Shown: piece after piece, positions 1 to 6,352 of the stretch
How positions within the stretch are numbered: the first letter of the stretch is position 1
Layout of the letters: every line of letters starts with the position of its first letter
DNA from: Pseudomonadota bacterium
GTDB lineage: Bacteria > Pseudomonadota > Alphaproteobacteria > Rhizobiales > Devosiaceae
DNA: 7,186 nucleotides
Direction of reading: 5' to 3'
NCBI GenBank assembly: GCA_023415605.1
Contig: JAEZKB010000356.1
Location: 1-7,186 of the forward strand
Translations under genes and position numbers: made by a program
Notes under the pieces: model-generated
What the model was told of the DNA's origin: nothing
Databases searched by the model: none
The model's input: only the letters and a program-made list of their open reading frames with translations

Positions 1-65
1 TATATGGGGCAATCAACGGCGCTTTGACAAGCCGACAGCCAACTCGACCAAAGGAGTGACTCTAT

Positions 66-425
66 ATGTTCGTGACCGCCGCAATCGCGCAGGAAGCAGG
101 GGCCGCCGCGCCGTCCATGGGCGCAGGTGACCTGCTCATCCAGTTTGCGCCGATCCTGCTGCTCGTCGTCATCTTCTGGCTGCTCATCTTCCGTCCGCAG
201 CAGAAGCGCATGAAGGCCCAGCAGGCAATGCTCGCGGCCATTTCGCGCGGCGATACCGTGGTCACCACCGGCGGTATCGTTGGCAAGGTCACCAAGGCCG
301 TCGATGGCGAAGATCTCGAAGTGCAGATCGCCGAAGGCGTCCGCATCAAGGTTGTCCGTCACATGATCGCGGATGTGCGTTCGAAGTCGACCCCAGTCAA
401 CGACAACGCTCCCGCCAAGGCCTAA
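66..425 (+). CDS. yajC: YajC, Sec translocon accessory subunit
   Basis: This is the small inner-membrane partner of SecDF in the Sec preprotein translocase holo-complex; it helps protein export and insertion but is usually dispensable. The 119-residue product has the family layout: a short Ala/Gly-rich periplasmic N-terminus, one membrane segment at about residues 23-42, the diagnostic FRPQQKRMK right after it (42-50), then a cytoplasmic domain with GDTVVTTGGIVGKV (62-75) and a polar tail. Length is normal for the family. The ATG at 66 is supported by AAGGAG at 51-56, nine bases upstream. It is followed on the same strand by secDF, the usual arrangement, with a hairpin in the gap. Only 65 bases lie upstream and no convincing promoter is visible there. 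The assignment is secure. Confidence 0.96.
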   Translation: MFVTAAIAQEAGAAAPSMGAGDLLIQFAPILLLVVIFWLLIFRPQQKRMKAQQAMLAAISRGDTVVTTGGIVGKVTKAVDGEDLEVQIAEGVRIKVVRHMIADVRSKSTPVNDNAPAKA

Positions 426-454
426 ACGCTGGCGTCACAGCACCAAACGTCTTA

Positions 455-486
455 GAAGCGCCCCCAAAAGGGCGCTTCGTCTTATT
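455..486 (+). terminator. Hairpin terminator or attenuator between yajC and secDF
   Basis: A perfect 9-bp inverted repeat, GAAGCGCCC (455-463) and GGGCGCTTC (470-478), encloses a 6-base loop and is followed by GTCTTATT, a short T-rich tail. It resembles an intrinsic terminator with a weak U tract. It sits 30 bases after the yajC stop and 37 bases before the secDF start. It may end part of the yajC transcripts and so lower SecDF relative to YajC, or secDF may have its own promoter, although none is evident in the 30 bases that follow. The hairpin is seen directly; the degree of termination is inferred. Confidence 0.7.
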
Positions 487-515
487 GCGCCATAGGCACA
501 GGACCAGTTCCAAAA

Positions 516-3062
516 ATGCAGTTCACGCCGGTTCGTTCAGCGATCATCCTCGTTGTCGCGTTGCTCGGGCTCCTCTTTGCCGCCCCGAACTTCCTTTCGA
601 AGGATCAGCTGGCCGGCTGGCCCGACTTCCTGCCCAAGCAGCCTCTGGTACTGGGTCTCGACCTGCAGGGCGGCTCGCACCTGCTGCTCGGCGTCAACCG
701 CGACTCGATCATTGCCGAGCGACTGAAGACGCTCCGCCGCGACGTGCGTTCGAAACTCGCCAACGAAGCCGGTATCGGCAACCTGATTACCACCGAGGCC
801 AATGGCGTCGTGGTCGAACTCACCGACCCGTCCCAACACGACGCCGCGATGACCGCGCTGCAATCGCTGCAGAACAATGTCAGCTCAGGCTTGCTCGCCG
901 TTGGCGGCGTGCCGGAGCTGTCCTTTGCCGATCGCCCGGACGGCAAGATCGCTGTGACCCTCACCAACGAGGGCATTACCGAGCGCATGTCCTCGATCGT
1001 GGCGCAGTCGATCGAAGTCATCCGCAACCGTATCGACCAGGTCGGCACCACTGAGCCGACCATCCAGCGCCAGGGTCAGGACCGCATCATGGTCCAGGTT
1101 CCGGGCTTCGAAGATTCGACCCGCCTCAAGGAACTGATCTCGCGTACGGCGCGCCTCACCTTCCACCTCGTCCATCCCACCATGACAGCGGCGCAGGCCG
1201 AGGCGCAGGGCATCCCTGCTGGCTACATGATCCTGCCCAGCGACGATGGGCAGGACGAGTTGCTCAACGAGAACATCGAAGTGGGCGGCGAGTCCCTGAC
1301 GAATGCTCAGCCCGGCTTCGATCAGCAGACCGGCCAGTCGGTGGTGAGCTTCCAATTCGATACCCGTGGCGCTGTGCTCTTCGGTCAGATCACCGCGGCC
1401 AATGTCGGCAAGCGTTTCGCCATCGTGCTCGATAACCGCGTCATTACCGCGCCGGTGATCAACCAGCCCATCCCCGGTGGCTCGGGCCAGATCTCGGGTT
1501 CGTTTACGCCGCAGTCGGCCAACGACCTTGCCGTGCTGCTGCGTGCCGGTGCGCTGCCTGCCACCCTCGACATCATCGAAGAGCGCACGGTGGACGCCAG
1601 CCTTGGCGCCGACTCCATTCAGTCTGGCGTCACCGCCGGTATCGTAGCAGCGGTGGCGGTCATCCTCTTCATGGTGGTGGCCTATGGCCCGTGGGGCCTT
1701 TTCGCCAACATCTCGCTCTGCCTTAACATCCTGCTGATGATCGCGGGCCTCTCGGCCCTTGGCGCGACGCTGACGTTGCCCGGCATCGCCGGCATCGTGC
1801 TGACCATTGGTCTTGCCGTCGACGCCAACGTGCTGATCTACGAACGCATTCGTGAGGAATTGCGGGCAGGGCGCTCCAACGTTGCCGCCATCAATGCAGG
1901 CTTCCAGAGGGCGTGGGGCACCATTATCGACTCCCACCTGACCCAGCTCATTTCAGCCATCGTGCTCTACTTCCTGGGCTCCGGCCCGGTGCAGGGCTTC
2001 GCCGTGACCACGGGTCTCGGCATCCTGACCTCGCTCTTCACCTCCTACACGGTGACCCTGTTCTTCGTGGCCATCTGGTACAAGTATCGCCGGCCCAAGA
2101 CTCTGAAGATCCAGTACTTCCGCTTCATTCCGGACGGCACCAAGATCGATTTCATGAAGATCTCGCGCTATGTGATCGTCTTCTCGATCATCATGAGCGT
2201 GCTGGCCGTCGGCTCGGCCTTCTTCAAGGGTTTCAACCTCGGCATCGACTTCAAGGGCGGCACGGCGATTGAAATCCAGCATCAGGGCGGGCCGGCCGAT
2301 GCCGGACAGGTCCGCGCGCTGCTCGAAGAACTGAACCTCGGCGAAGTGCAGGTTCAGGGTTTCGGCCCGCCCGAGGACATCCTGGTTCGCATCGAGGCGC
2401 AGCAGGGCGGCGACAATGCCGACCAGCTCGCCGTCGAGAAGGTGCGAGAGGCCCTGGCAACCGAGAATTATGACGTCCGCCGCACCGAGGCGGTGAGTGG
2501 CACCGTCTCTGGCGAACTGGCCGTGGCCGGCACGATTGCGGTCGTCGTGGCGCTCCTCGCCATCATGATCTACGTCTGGTTCCGCTTCGAGTGGCAGTTC
2601 GCCCTCGCGGCCATCACCACCATGTCGCACGACGTGATCATGACCATAGGCCTGTTCTCGATCACCGGGCTCGAGTTCAATCTCACATCCATCGCGGCGG
2701 TGCTGACGCTCGTCGGCCTGTCACTCAACGAAACGGTCGTCATCTCCGACCGGATTCGCGAGAACTTGCGCAAATACAAGAAGATGCCGTTGCCCGAGTT
2801 GATCAACCTCTCGATCAACCAGACCATCGTCCGCACGTCGCTGACGTCGGTGACGGTGTTCCTGGCGCTGCTGCCGCTGGTGCTTTTCGGTGGCGAAGTG
2901 CTGCGCAGTTTCACCATCTCGATGACCTTCGGCATGCTTGTGGGCATGTACTCGTCGATCATCGTCGCCGGGCCGATCCTGATCTTCTTCGGGCTGAAGT
3001 CCCGCGCCGACGAACCGGCGCCCAAGGCTACCGAGAAGCGCGCCGACGGGGCCGCGGTCTAG
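516..3062 (+). CDS. secDF: SecDF fusion, proton-driven protein translocase subunit
   Basis: SecD and SecF act after SecYEG/SecA, using the proton gradient to pull exported proteins out on the periplasmic side. Here both are one 848-residue RND-type polypeptide. The SecD half has an N-terminal membrane segment (about 8-24), LGLDLQGGSHLLL (46-58), the large periplasmic domain with RNRIDQVGTTEP (170-181) and LDNRVITAPVI (305-315), then five membrane segments (about 370-520) with GLAVDANVLIYERIREEL (432-449). D436 matches the TM4 aspartate tied to proton flow in SecDF. A linker at about 521-545 leads to the SecF half: FIPDGTKIDFM (537-547), NLGIDFKGGT (574-583), MSHDVIMTIGLFS (703-715), GLSLNETVVISDRIREN (734-750), INLSINQT (763-770) and FGGEVLRSF (791-799). 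The tail is polar. Fused SecDF of this size is common in Hyphomicrobiales. CAGGA at 499-503 is a weak, rather distant ribosome site for the ATG at 516. The next gene begins 4 bases after the stop, implying co-transcription. Confidence 0.96.
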   Translation: MQFTPVRSAIILVVALLGLLFAAPNFLSKDQLAGWPDFLPKQPLVLGLDLQGGSHLLLGVNRDSIIAERLKTLRRDVRSKLANEAGIGNLITTEANGVVVELTDPSQHDAAMTALQSLQNNVSSGLLAVGGVPELSFADRPDGKIAVTLTNEGITERMSSIVAQSIEVIRNRIDQVGTTEPTIQRQGQDRIMVQVPGFEDSTRLKELISRTARLTFHLVHPTMTAAQAEAQGIPAGYMILPSDDGQDELLNENIEVGGESLTNAQPGFDQQTGQSVVSFQFDTRGAVLFGQITAANVGKRFAIVLDNRVITAPVINQPIPGGSGQISGSFTPQSANDLAVLLRAGALPATLDIIEERTVDASLGADSIQSGVTAGIVAAVAVILFMVVAYGPWGLFANISLCLNILLMIAGLSALGATLTLPGIAGIVLTIGLAVDANVLIYERIREELRAGRSNVAAINAGFQRAWGTIIDSHLTQLISAIVLYFLGSGPVQGFAVTTGLGILTSLFTSYTVTLFFVAIWYKYRRPKTLKIQYFRFIPDGTKIDFMKISRYVIVFSIIMSVLAVGSAFFKGFNLGIDFKGGTAIEIQHQGGPADAGQVRALLEELNLGEVQVQGFGPPEDILVRIEAQQGGDNADQLAVEKVREALATENYDVRRTEAVSGTVSGELAVAGTIAVVVALLAIMIYVWFRFEWQFALAAITTMSHDVIMTIGLFSITGLEFNLTSIAAVLTLVGLSLNETVVISDRIRENLRKYKKMPLPELINLSINQTIVRTSLTSVTVFLALLPLVLFGGEVLRSFTISMTFGMLVGMYSSIIVAGPILIFFGLKSRADEPAPKATEKRADGAAV

Positions 3063-3066
3063 CACC

Positions 3067-3456
3067 GTGGCCGAACTCGGGGAGGGGTTTTACCCCCACC
3101 AGTCGCAAATCGAGGCCTATGGCAATGGCGGCTTCCGCTTTGCCGGCATGTCGCACCGGGGGAGCCTCCTCTGCCTCCCCGGCGGCATGCGTGCCTGGCC
3201 GGTGAGCGAGCCGAGCCAGATCAGCCTTAAGGCGCTACAGCCGATACTCGATGCGGCCGAAGAGATCGACGTCCTGCTGGTGGGCATGGGCAAGGAAGTC
3301 GCCGGTTTCGATCCCGCGCTCCGAGCGGCCTTGCGCGAGCGTAGGATCATCGTCGAAGCCATCGCCACTGGCGGGGCGGTGCGCACCTACAACGTGCTGC
3401 TGGCGGAGGAACGCCAGGTCGCGGCTGCGCTGATTGCGGTGGATTCGGCCCGATGA
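3067..3456 (+). CDS. Mth938-like domain protein (NDUFAF3 family)
   Basis: This 129-residue soluble protein belongs to the Mth938/DUF498 family, whose human member NDUFAF3 is an assembly factor for respiratory complex I. Visible signatures are IEAYGNGGFRF (15-25), GSLLCLPGG (32-40) followed by W44, the core strand VLLVGMG (69-75), and a C-terminal block VEAIATGGAVRTYNVLLAEE (96-115) followed by RQVAAALIAV, which matches the family's ending. It has no membrane segment or signal peptide and no obvious catalytic residues. The start is GTG at 3067, four bases after the secDF stop; the next in-frame Met is residue 28, too late to keep the conserved N-terminus, and the ribosome site is poor, suggesting translational coupling. 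Its stop overlaps the next start as ATGA. The family call is firm. A role in membrane-complex assembly is inferred from the mitochondrial homologue and the SecDF neighbourhood. Confidence 0.9.
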   Translation: MAELGEGFYPHQSQIEAYGNGGFRFAGMSHRGSLLCLPGGMRAWPVSEPSQISLKALQPILDAAEEIDVLLVGMGKEVAGFDPALRAALRERRIIVEAIATGGAVRTYNVLLAEERQVAAALIAVDSAR

Positions 3457-4286
3457 GCCATATCGCCGATTTCCTCAAGGCGAACGACAAGGACCGCTAC
3501 TTTGCCTCGCTGGTGCTGCCTGAACCCCAGCGTGAGGCGATCCAGGCACTCTACGCCTTCAACGCCGATGTAGCGACCATCCGCGACCGCGCGCGCGAGC
3601 CGGCGCCGGGCGAAATCCGGCTGCAATGGTGGGTGGACGCCATCAAGGGCGACGGTCACGGCGCCGTGCGCGCCAACCCCATCGCCGATGCACTGCTGTC
3701 GGCCATCGAGACCTACAAGCTGCCAGCCAGCGTGGCGCTGCAACGGCTTCTCGCCGCCCGCCGCTTCGACCTCTATGACGATCCCATGCCGGATGTGCAG
3801 AGTTTCGAGGGCTATGCCGGTGAAACGGTGTCAGTGCTCTACCAACTGGCCGCCATGATCCTGAATGGGGGCACCGAGATCGAGACCGGCGATGCCGCCG
3901 GCCATCTCGGCGTGGCGCAGGCGTTGATCGGGCATCTGCGTGCCTTCGGTCTCAATGCCAGCCGCGGACGTATCTTCCTGCCCTGGTCGGTCTTTGCCGC
4001 TAATGGTGTCAAGGAGAATGAGGTCTTTGCCGGGCAGGTCAGCGAGGGTCTTCTCGCCGCGTATGCGCAGATCATCGACCTCGCGCGCGAGCATCTGGGC
4101 AAAGCAGAAGCGGCTGTCGGCCAACTGCCCAAAGCGCTACGGCCGGCCTTTGCACAAGCGGCGCTGCAGCGCCACTACCTCAGACAGGTGGAGCGGCAAT
4201 CCGCGACGCCTTTCGGCCCGCCCGCCGATCTCGCCGACTGGCGCAAGATCGCCGCGTTCAGCTTCTGGTCATTGCGCAGCGCCTGA
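3453..4286 (+). CDS. Squalene/phytoene synthase-fold protein, NDUFAF6-like, probably non-catalytic
   Basis: The 277-residue product has the trans-isoprenyl diphosphate synthase (squalene/phytoene synthase) fold but appears to lack its chemistry. The first motif is YAFNADVATIRD (34-45), where active phytoene synthases have YAFCRxxDDxxD; the paired Asp are Ala41 and Thr42. The second is LRAFGLNASRGRIFLP (162-177), where enzymes have LRDVxEDAxxGRxYLP; the metal-binding Asp positions are Ala164 and Asn168. The structural RGR-x-x-LP ending is kept. From memory, human NDUFAF6 has a closely similar pattern (an AFN motif, then LRA and RxxFLP). NDUFAF6 is needed for early complex I assembly. The ATG overlaps the preceding stop as ATGA, so it is translationally coupled to the Mth938-like gene. 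Automatic pipelines will probably name it phytoene synthase. The loss of the Asp residues is seen; a complex I or membrane-assembly role is inferred. Confidence 0.9.
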   Translation: MSHIADFLKANDKDRYFASLVLPEPQREAIQALYAFNADVATIRDRAREPAPGEIRLQWWVDAIKGDGHGAVRANPIADALLSAIETYKLPASVALQRLLAARRFDLYDDPMPDVQSFEGYAGETVSVLYQLAAMILNGGTEIETGDAAGHLGVAQALIGHLRAFGLNASRGRIFLPWSVFAANGVKENEVFAGQVSEGLLAAYAQIIDLAREHLGKAEAAVGQLPKALRPAFAQAALQRHYLRQVERQSATPFGPPADLADWRKIAAFSFWSLRSA

Positions 4287-4295
4287 GCAAATCCT

Positions 4296-5681
4296 TCAAG
4301 CCCAAGCCATGATGTCGGCGAGGGCGCGCTCGCTGGTGGCCTTCTTCTTCGCCAGCGTCTTCTCGGTGCTTTTCCAGCGCCCCACATGACCCTCCGGCTT
4401 CTGGATCGAGACCGGCGGAAAAAGGCCGAAGTTGACGTTCATCGGCTGGAAACTCCGCGGCCCCGGCTCGCCTTCGGCCGCGAGGTGGCCGCCGGTGATG
4501 TGCTCGATGAGCGCGCCCATGGCGGTCGTCGGGGCCGGAGCGGGCAAGGTACGGCCATGGAAATCGGCGGCTGCGAACCGCCCGGCCATTAGGCCCATGG
4601 CAGCGCTCTCGACATATCCCTCCACGCCGGTGATCTGCCCGGCAAAACGCAGGCGCGGATCGGCCTTCAAGCGCATTTCCTTGGTCAGCACGCGCGGCGA
4701 ATTGAGGAACGTGTTGTGGTGCAGTCCGCCAAGCCGGGCGAATTGCGCATTCTGCAACCCAGGGATCATGCGGAAGATATCGGCCTGCTTGCGGTATTTG
4801 AGCTTGGTCTGAAATCCGACCATGTTCCAGAGCGTACCGAGCGCATTGTCCTGGCGCAGCTGCACGATGGCGTATGACTTGACCGTCGGATTGCGCGGAT
4901 TGGTGAGGCCGACCGGCTTCAATGGCCCCCACCGCAGCGTTTCGCGGCCCCGTTCCGCCATCACTTCGATGGGCAGGCAGCCGTCGAAATAGGGTACGTT
5001 CTCCCATTCGTGATAGACGTGCTTCTCGCCGGTCAGCAGCGCGTCGACGAAGTCGTTGTACTGCTTTTCGTCCAGCGGGCAGTTGATGTAGTCGGCGCCA
5101 TTGCCGCCCGGCCCGACCTTGTCGTAGCGCGACTGCTTCCAGGCGATGTCCATGTCGATGGACTCATAATGGACGATCGGCGCAATGGCGTCGAAGAACG
5201 CCAGTTCGTCCTCACCGGTCAGCGACTTGATCGCCTCGGCCAGCGGTGGCGAGGTCAGTGGTCCCGTCGCGACGACGACGTTCTTCCACTCGGCCGGCGG
5301 CAGCCCGGTCACTTCGCCCAGTTCCACCGTAATGTTCGGGTGCGAATGGATTGCGGCCGTAACCGCATCGGAAAAGGCCACGCGATCGACAGCCAGCGCG
5401 CCGCCGGCGGGTAGCTTGTGCTTGTCGGCGGCAGCCATGATGAGGGAATTGCAGCGCCGCATCTCTTCATGCAGCAGGCCGACCGCATTATGCTCGAAAT
5501 CATCCGAGCGGAACGAGTTGGAGCAGACCAACTCCGCAAAGCCATGAGTGAGATGAGCCTCGGTCATACGCTGCGGGCGCATTTCGTGGAGGATCACCTT
5601 GGCGCCGGCATTCGCAGCCTGCCACGCGGCCTCGGACCCGGCGAGCCCGCCGCCGATGATGTGAATAGGTTCGTTTTGCAT
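4296..5681 (-). CDS. trmFO: TrmFO, folate/FAD-dependent tRNA U54 methyltransferase
   Basis: TrmFO makes 5-methyluridine at position 54 of the tRNA T-loop, taking the carbon from methylenetetrahydrofolate and reducing with FAD, instead of using S-adenosylmethionine like TrmA. The 461-residue cytosolic protein begins with the FAD dinucleotide-binding motif IIGGGLAGSEAAW (8-20). It continues with HEMRP (32-36), ELVCSNSFRSDD (50-61) containing Cys53, GGALAVDR (93-100), YINCPL (198-203), a Cys235 block YFDGCLPIEVMAERG (231-245), GPLKPVGL (252-259), VQLRQDNALGTLWN (273-286) and FAGQITGVEGYVESAAMG (346-363). Cys53 and probably Cys235 correspond to the two catalytic cysteines of the Bacillus enzyme. 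It is slightly longer than the roughly 435-residue Bacillus protein. No Shine-Dalgarno precedes the ATG, which may be leaderless. It lies 40 bases downstream of the DJ-1-family gene and converges on the SecDF operon with 9 bases between stops. Confidence 0.96.
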   Translation of the reverse strand: MQNEPIHIIGGGLAGSEAAWQAANAGAKVILHEMRPQRMTEAHLTHGFAELVCSNSFRSDDFEHNAVGLLHEEMRRCNSLIMAAADKHKLPAGGALAVDRVAFSDAVTAAIHSHPNITVELGEVTGLPPAEWKNVVVATGPLTSPPLAEAIKSLTGEDELAFFDAIAPIVHYESIDMDIAWKQSRYDKVGPGGNGADYINCPLDEKQYNDFVDALLTGEKHVYHEWENVPYFDGCLPIEVMAERGRETLRWGPLKPVGLTNPRNPTVKSYAIVQLRQDNALGTLWNMVGFQTKLKYRKQADIFRMIPGLQNAQFARLGGLHHNTFLNSPRVLTKEMRLKADPRLRFAGQITGVEGYVESAAMGLMAGRFAAADFHGRTLPAPAPTTAMGALIEHITGGHLAAEGEPGPRSFQPMNVNFGLFPPVSIQKPEGHVGRWKSTEKTLAKKKATSERALADIMAWA

Positions 5682-5688
5682 GCGCGGC

Positions 5689-5716
5689 AGATAGCAAGCG
5701 CGCCACCGCCGCGCAA
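5689..5716 (-). promoter_or_regulatory. Possible housekeeping promoter giving a leaderless trmFO transcript
   Basis: On the - strand TTGCGC (5716-5711), a 16-base spacer and CTATCT (5694-5689) resemble the alphaproteobacterial housekeeping pattern (TTGAC-like -35 and CTATAT-like -10). The -10 ends seven bases before the trmFO ATG, so transcription would begin at or very near the start codon. That fits the absence of a ribosome-binding site there. The -35 overlaps the sequence just after the DJ-1-family stop codon. The match is modest in GC-rich DNA, so this is a candidate only; read-through from the DJ-1-family gene is the alternative. Confidence 0.35.
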
Positions 5717-5721
5717 TGCGT

Positions 5722-6282
5722 CTAGGCAGCGCGGCGCGTATGCACCCCTTCGGACAGCTCCTCGGCGATCTTCAGGCAGAAGCTCTCGAGGTCGGTCGGC
5801 TTGCGGCTGGTGACCAACCCCTGATCGGTGGCGACGTCGATATCCTGCCAGAGGCCGCCGGCATTCACGATATCAGTGCGCAGCGTCGGCCACGAGGTGA
5901 CGGTCCGGCCCTTGACCAACCCCGCCTCGACCAGCAGCCACGGCCCATGGCAGATCGCCGCCACCACCTTGCCCTGCTGCCAGAAATCTCGGATCAGGCT
6001 GATCACATCGGCCTCGCCCCGGAGTGTATCCGGATTCATCTGCCCGCCGGGCAGTACCAGTGCGTCGTACTCGTTCGAGGACACTTCGCTCAGCACCCTG
6101 TCGACATCGACTGGCCGGCCACAGTCGTGGTGGTGCCAACCTTTGATTACGCCGGGCTTGAGCGAGACGATATCCACATGCGCTCCGGCCTCCTTGAGCC
6201 GCGCCAGTGGGATTTCGAGTTCGGACTGTTCGTAGCCGTCCGTAGCCAGGATGGCGACGCGCTTCCCATTGAGATTGCGCAT
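5722..6282 (-). CDS. DJ-1/PfpI family protein (type 1 glutamine amidotransferase-like, YhbO-type)
   Basis: The 186-residue cytosolic protein belongs to the DJ-1/ThiJ/PfpI superfamily, closest in layout to E. coli YhbO and archaeal PfpI. These have been described as proteases, glyoxalases or protein deglycases and are linked to stress survival; the true substrate is debated. It starts with VAILATDGYEQSEL (9-22), with conserved Glu18. ALVLPGG (74-80) is followed by the nucleophile elbow AICHGPWLLVEAG (109-121), with Cys111 and His112. It ends with the family's SWPTLRTDIVNAGG (130-143) and LVTSRKPTDL (156-165). The ATG at 6282 is chosen over an in-frame ATG at 6390 because it has AAAGGAGGA just upstream, lies after the candidate promoter, and matches the family N-terminus. 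It is divergent from the GST gene and upstream of trmFO on the same strand. A stress role is supported by the EcfG-type promoter motif. Confidence 0.92.
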   Translation of the reverse strand: MRNLNGKRVAILATDGYEQSELEIPLARLKEAGAHVDIVSLKPGVIKGWHHHDCGRPVDVDRVLSEVSSNEYDALVLPGGQMNPDTLRGEADVISLIRDFWQQGKVVAAICHGPWLLVEAGLVKGRTVTSWPTLRTDIVNAGGLWQDIDVATDQGLVTSRKPTDLESFCLKIAEELSEGVHTRRAA

Positions 6283-6287
6283 GGTCT

Positions 6288-6296
6288 TCCTCCTTT
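6288..6296 (-). promoter_or_regulatory. Strong ribosome-binding site of the DJ-1/PfpI-family gene
   Basis: On the - strand AAAGGAGGA lies five bases before the ATG at 6282. It is the best Shine-Dalgarno in the window and decides the start over the longer open frame that reaches back to 6390. Confidence 0.85.
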
Positions 6297-6315
6297 GCTG
6301 ATTGTATCGGAGACC

Positions 6316-6340
6316 AACGACAGCGCTCCATCGCAGTTCC
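6316..6340 (-). promoter_or_regulatory. Candidate EcfG (general stress response) promoter for the DJ-1/PfpI-family gene
   Basis: On the - strand GGAAC (6340-6336), a 16-base spacer (6335-6320) and CGTT (6319-6316) match the EcfG/SigT consensus GGAAC-N16/17-CGTT used by the PhyR-NepR-EcfG general stress response of alphaproteobacteria. Transcription would begin near 6307-6309, giving a leader of about 25 bases that contains the strong ribosome site. Position, orientation and the stress-linked product all fit. The motif is seen exactly; its use by EcfG is inferred. No second copy was noticed at the other gene starts in this window. Confidence 0.65.
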
Positions 6341-6346
6341 GGTGAG
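6341..6346 (+). promoter_or_regulatory. Ribosome-binding site deciding a TTG start for the GST gene
   Basis: GGTGAG lies six bases before the TTG at 6353, supporting that codon as the start. The more upstream in-frame TTG at 6302 would add 17 residues that the GST family lacks, and no ribosome site stands at a suitable distance from it on this strand. Confidence 0.55.
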
Positions 6347-6352
6347 ACCATA

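Noticed and set aside
24..29. TTGACA as a -35 box for yajC
   Set aside because: No -10-like hexamer lies 16-18 bases downstream; the nearest AT-rich stretch (61-67) overlaps the start codon.
885..1937. A 350-codon open frame on the - strand opposite secDF
   Set aside because: It is antisense to conserved SecD motifs, has low-complexity His/Arg/Gly-rich composition typical of GC-rich shadow frames, and shows no recognisable family.
3453..4286. Carotenoid or hopanoid biosynthesis role for the phytoene-synthase-like gene
   Set aside because: The Asp-rich metal-binding motifs are lost and no other isoprenoid genes are nearby; the neighbours are secretion and assembly genes.
4258..5007. A 249-codon - strand frame overlapping trmFO
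   Set aside because: It is an alternate frame of trmFO, which carries all the conserved motifs; the product is Arg/Pro-rich with no domain.
6301..6306. TACAAT on the - strand as a housekeeping -10 for the DJ-1/PfpI-family gene
   Set aside because: There is no acceptable -35 hexamer at 16-18 bases upstream; the overlapping GGAAC-N16-CGTT is a more complete promoter match.
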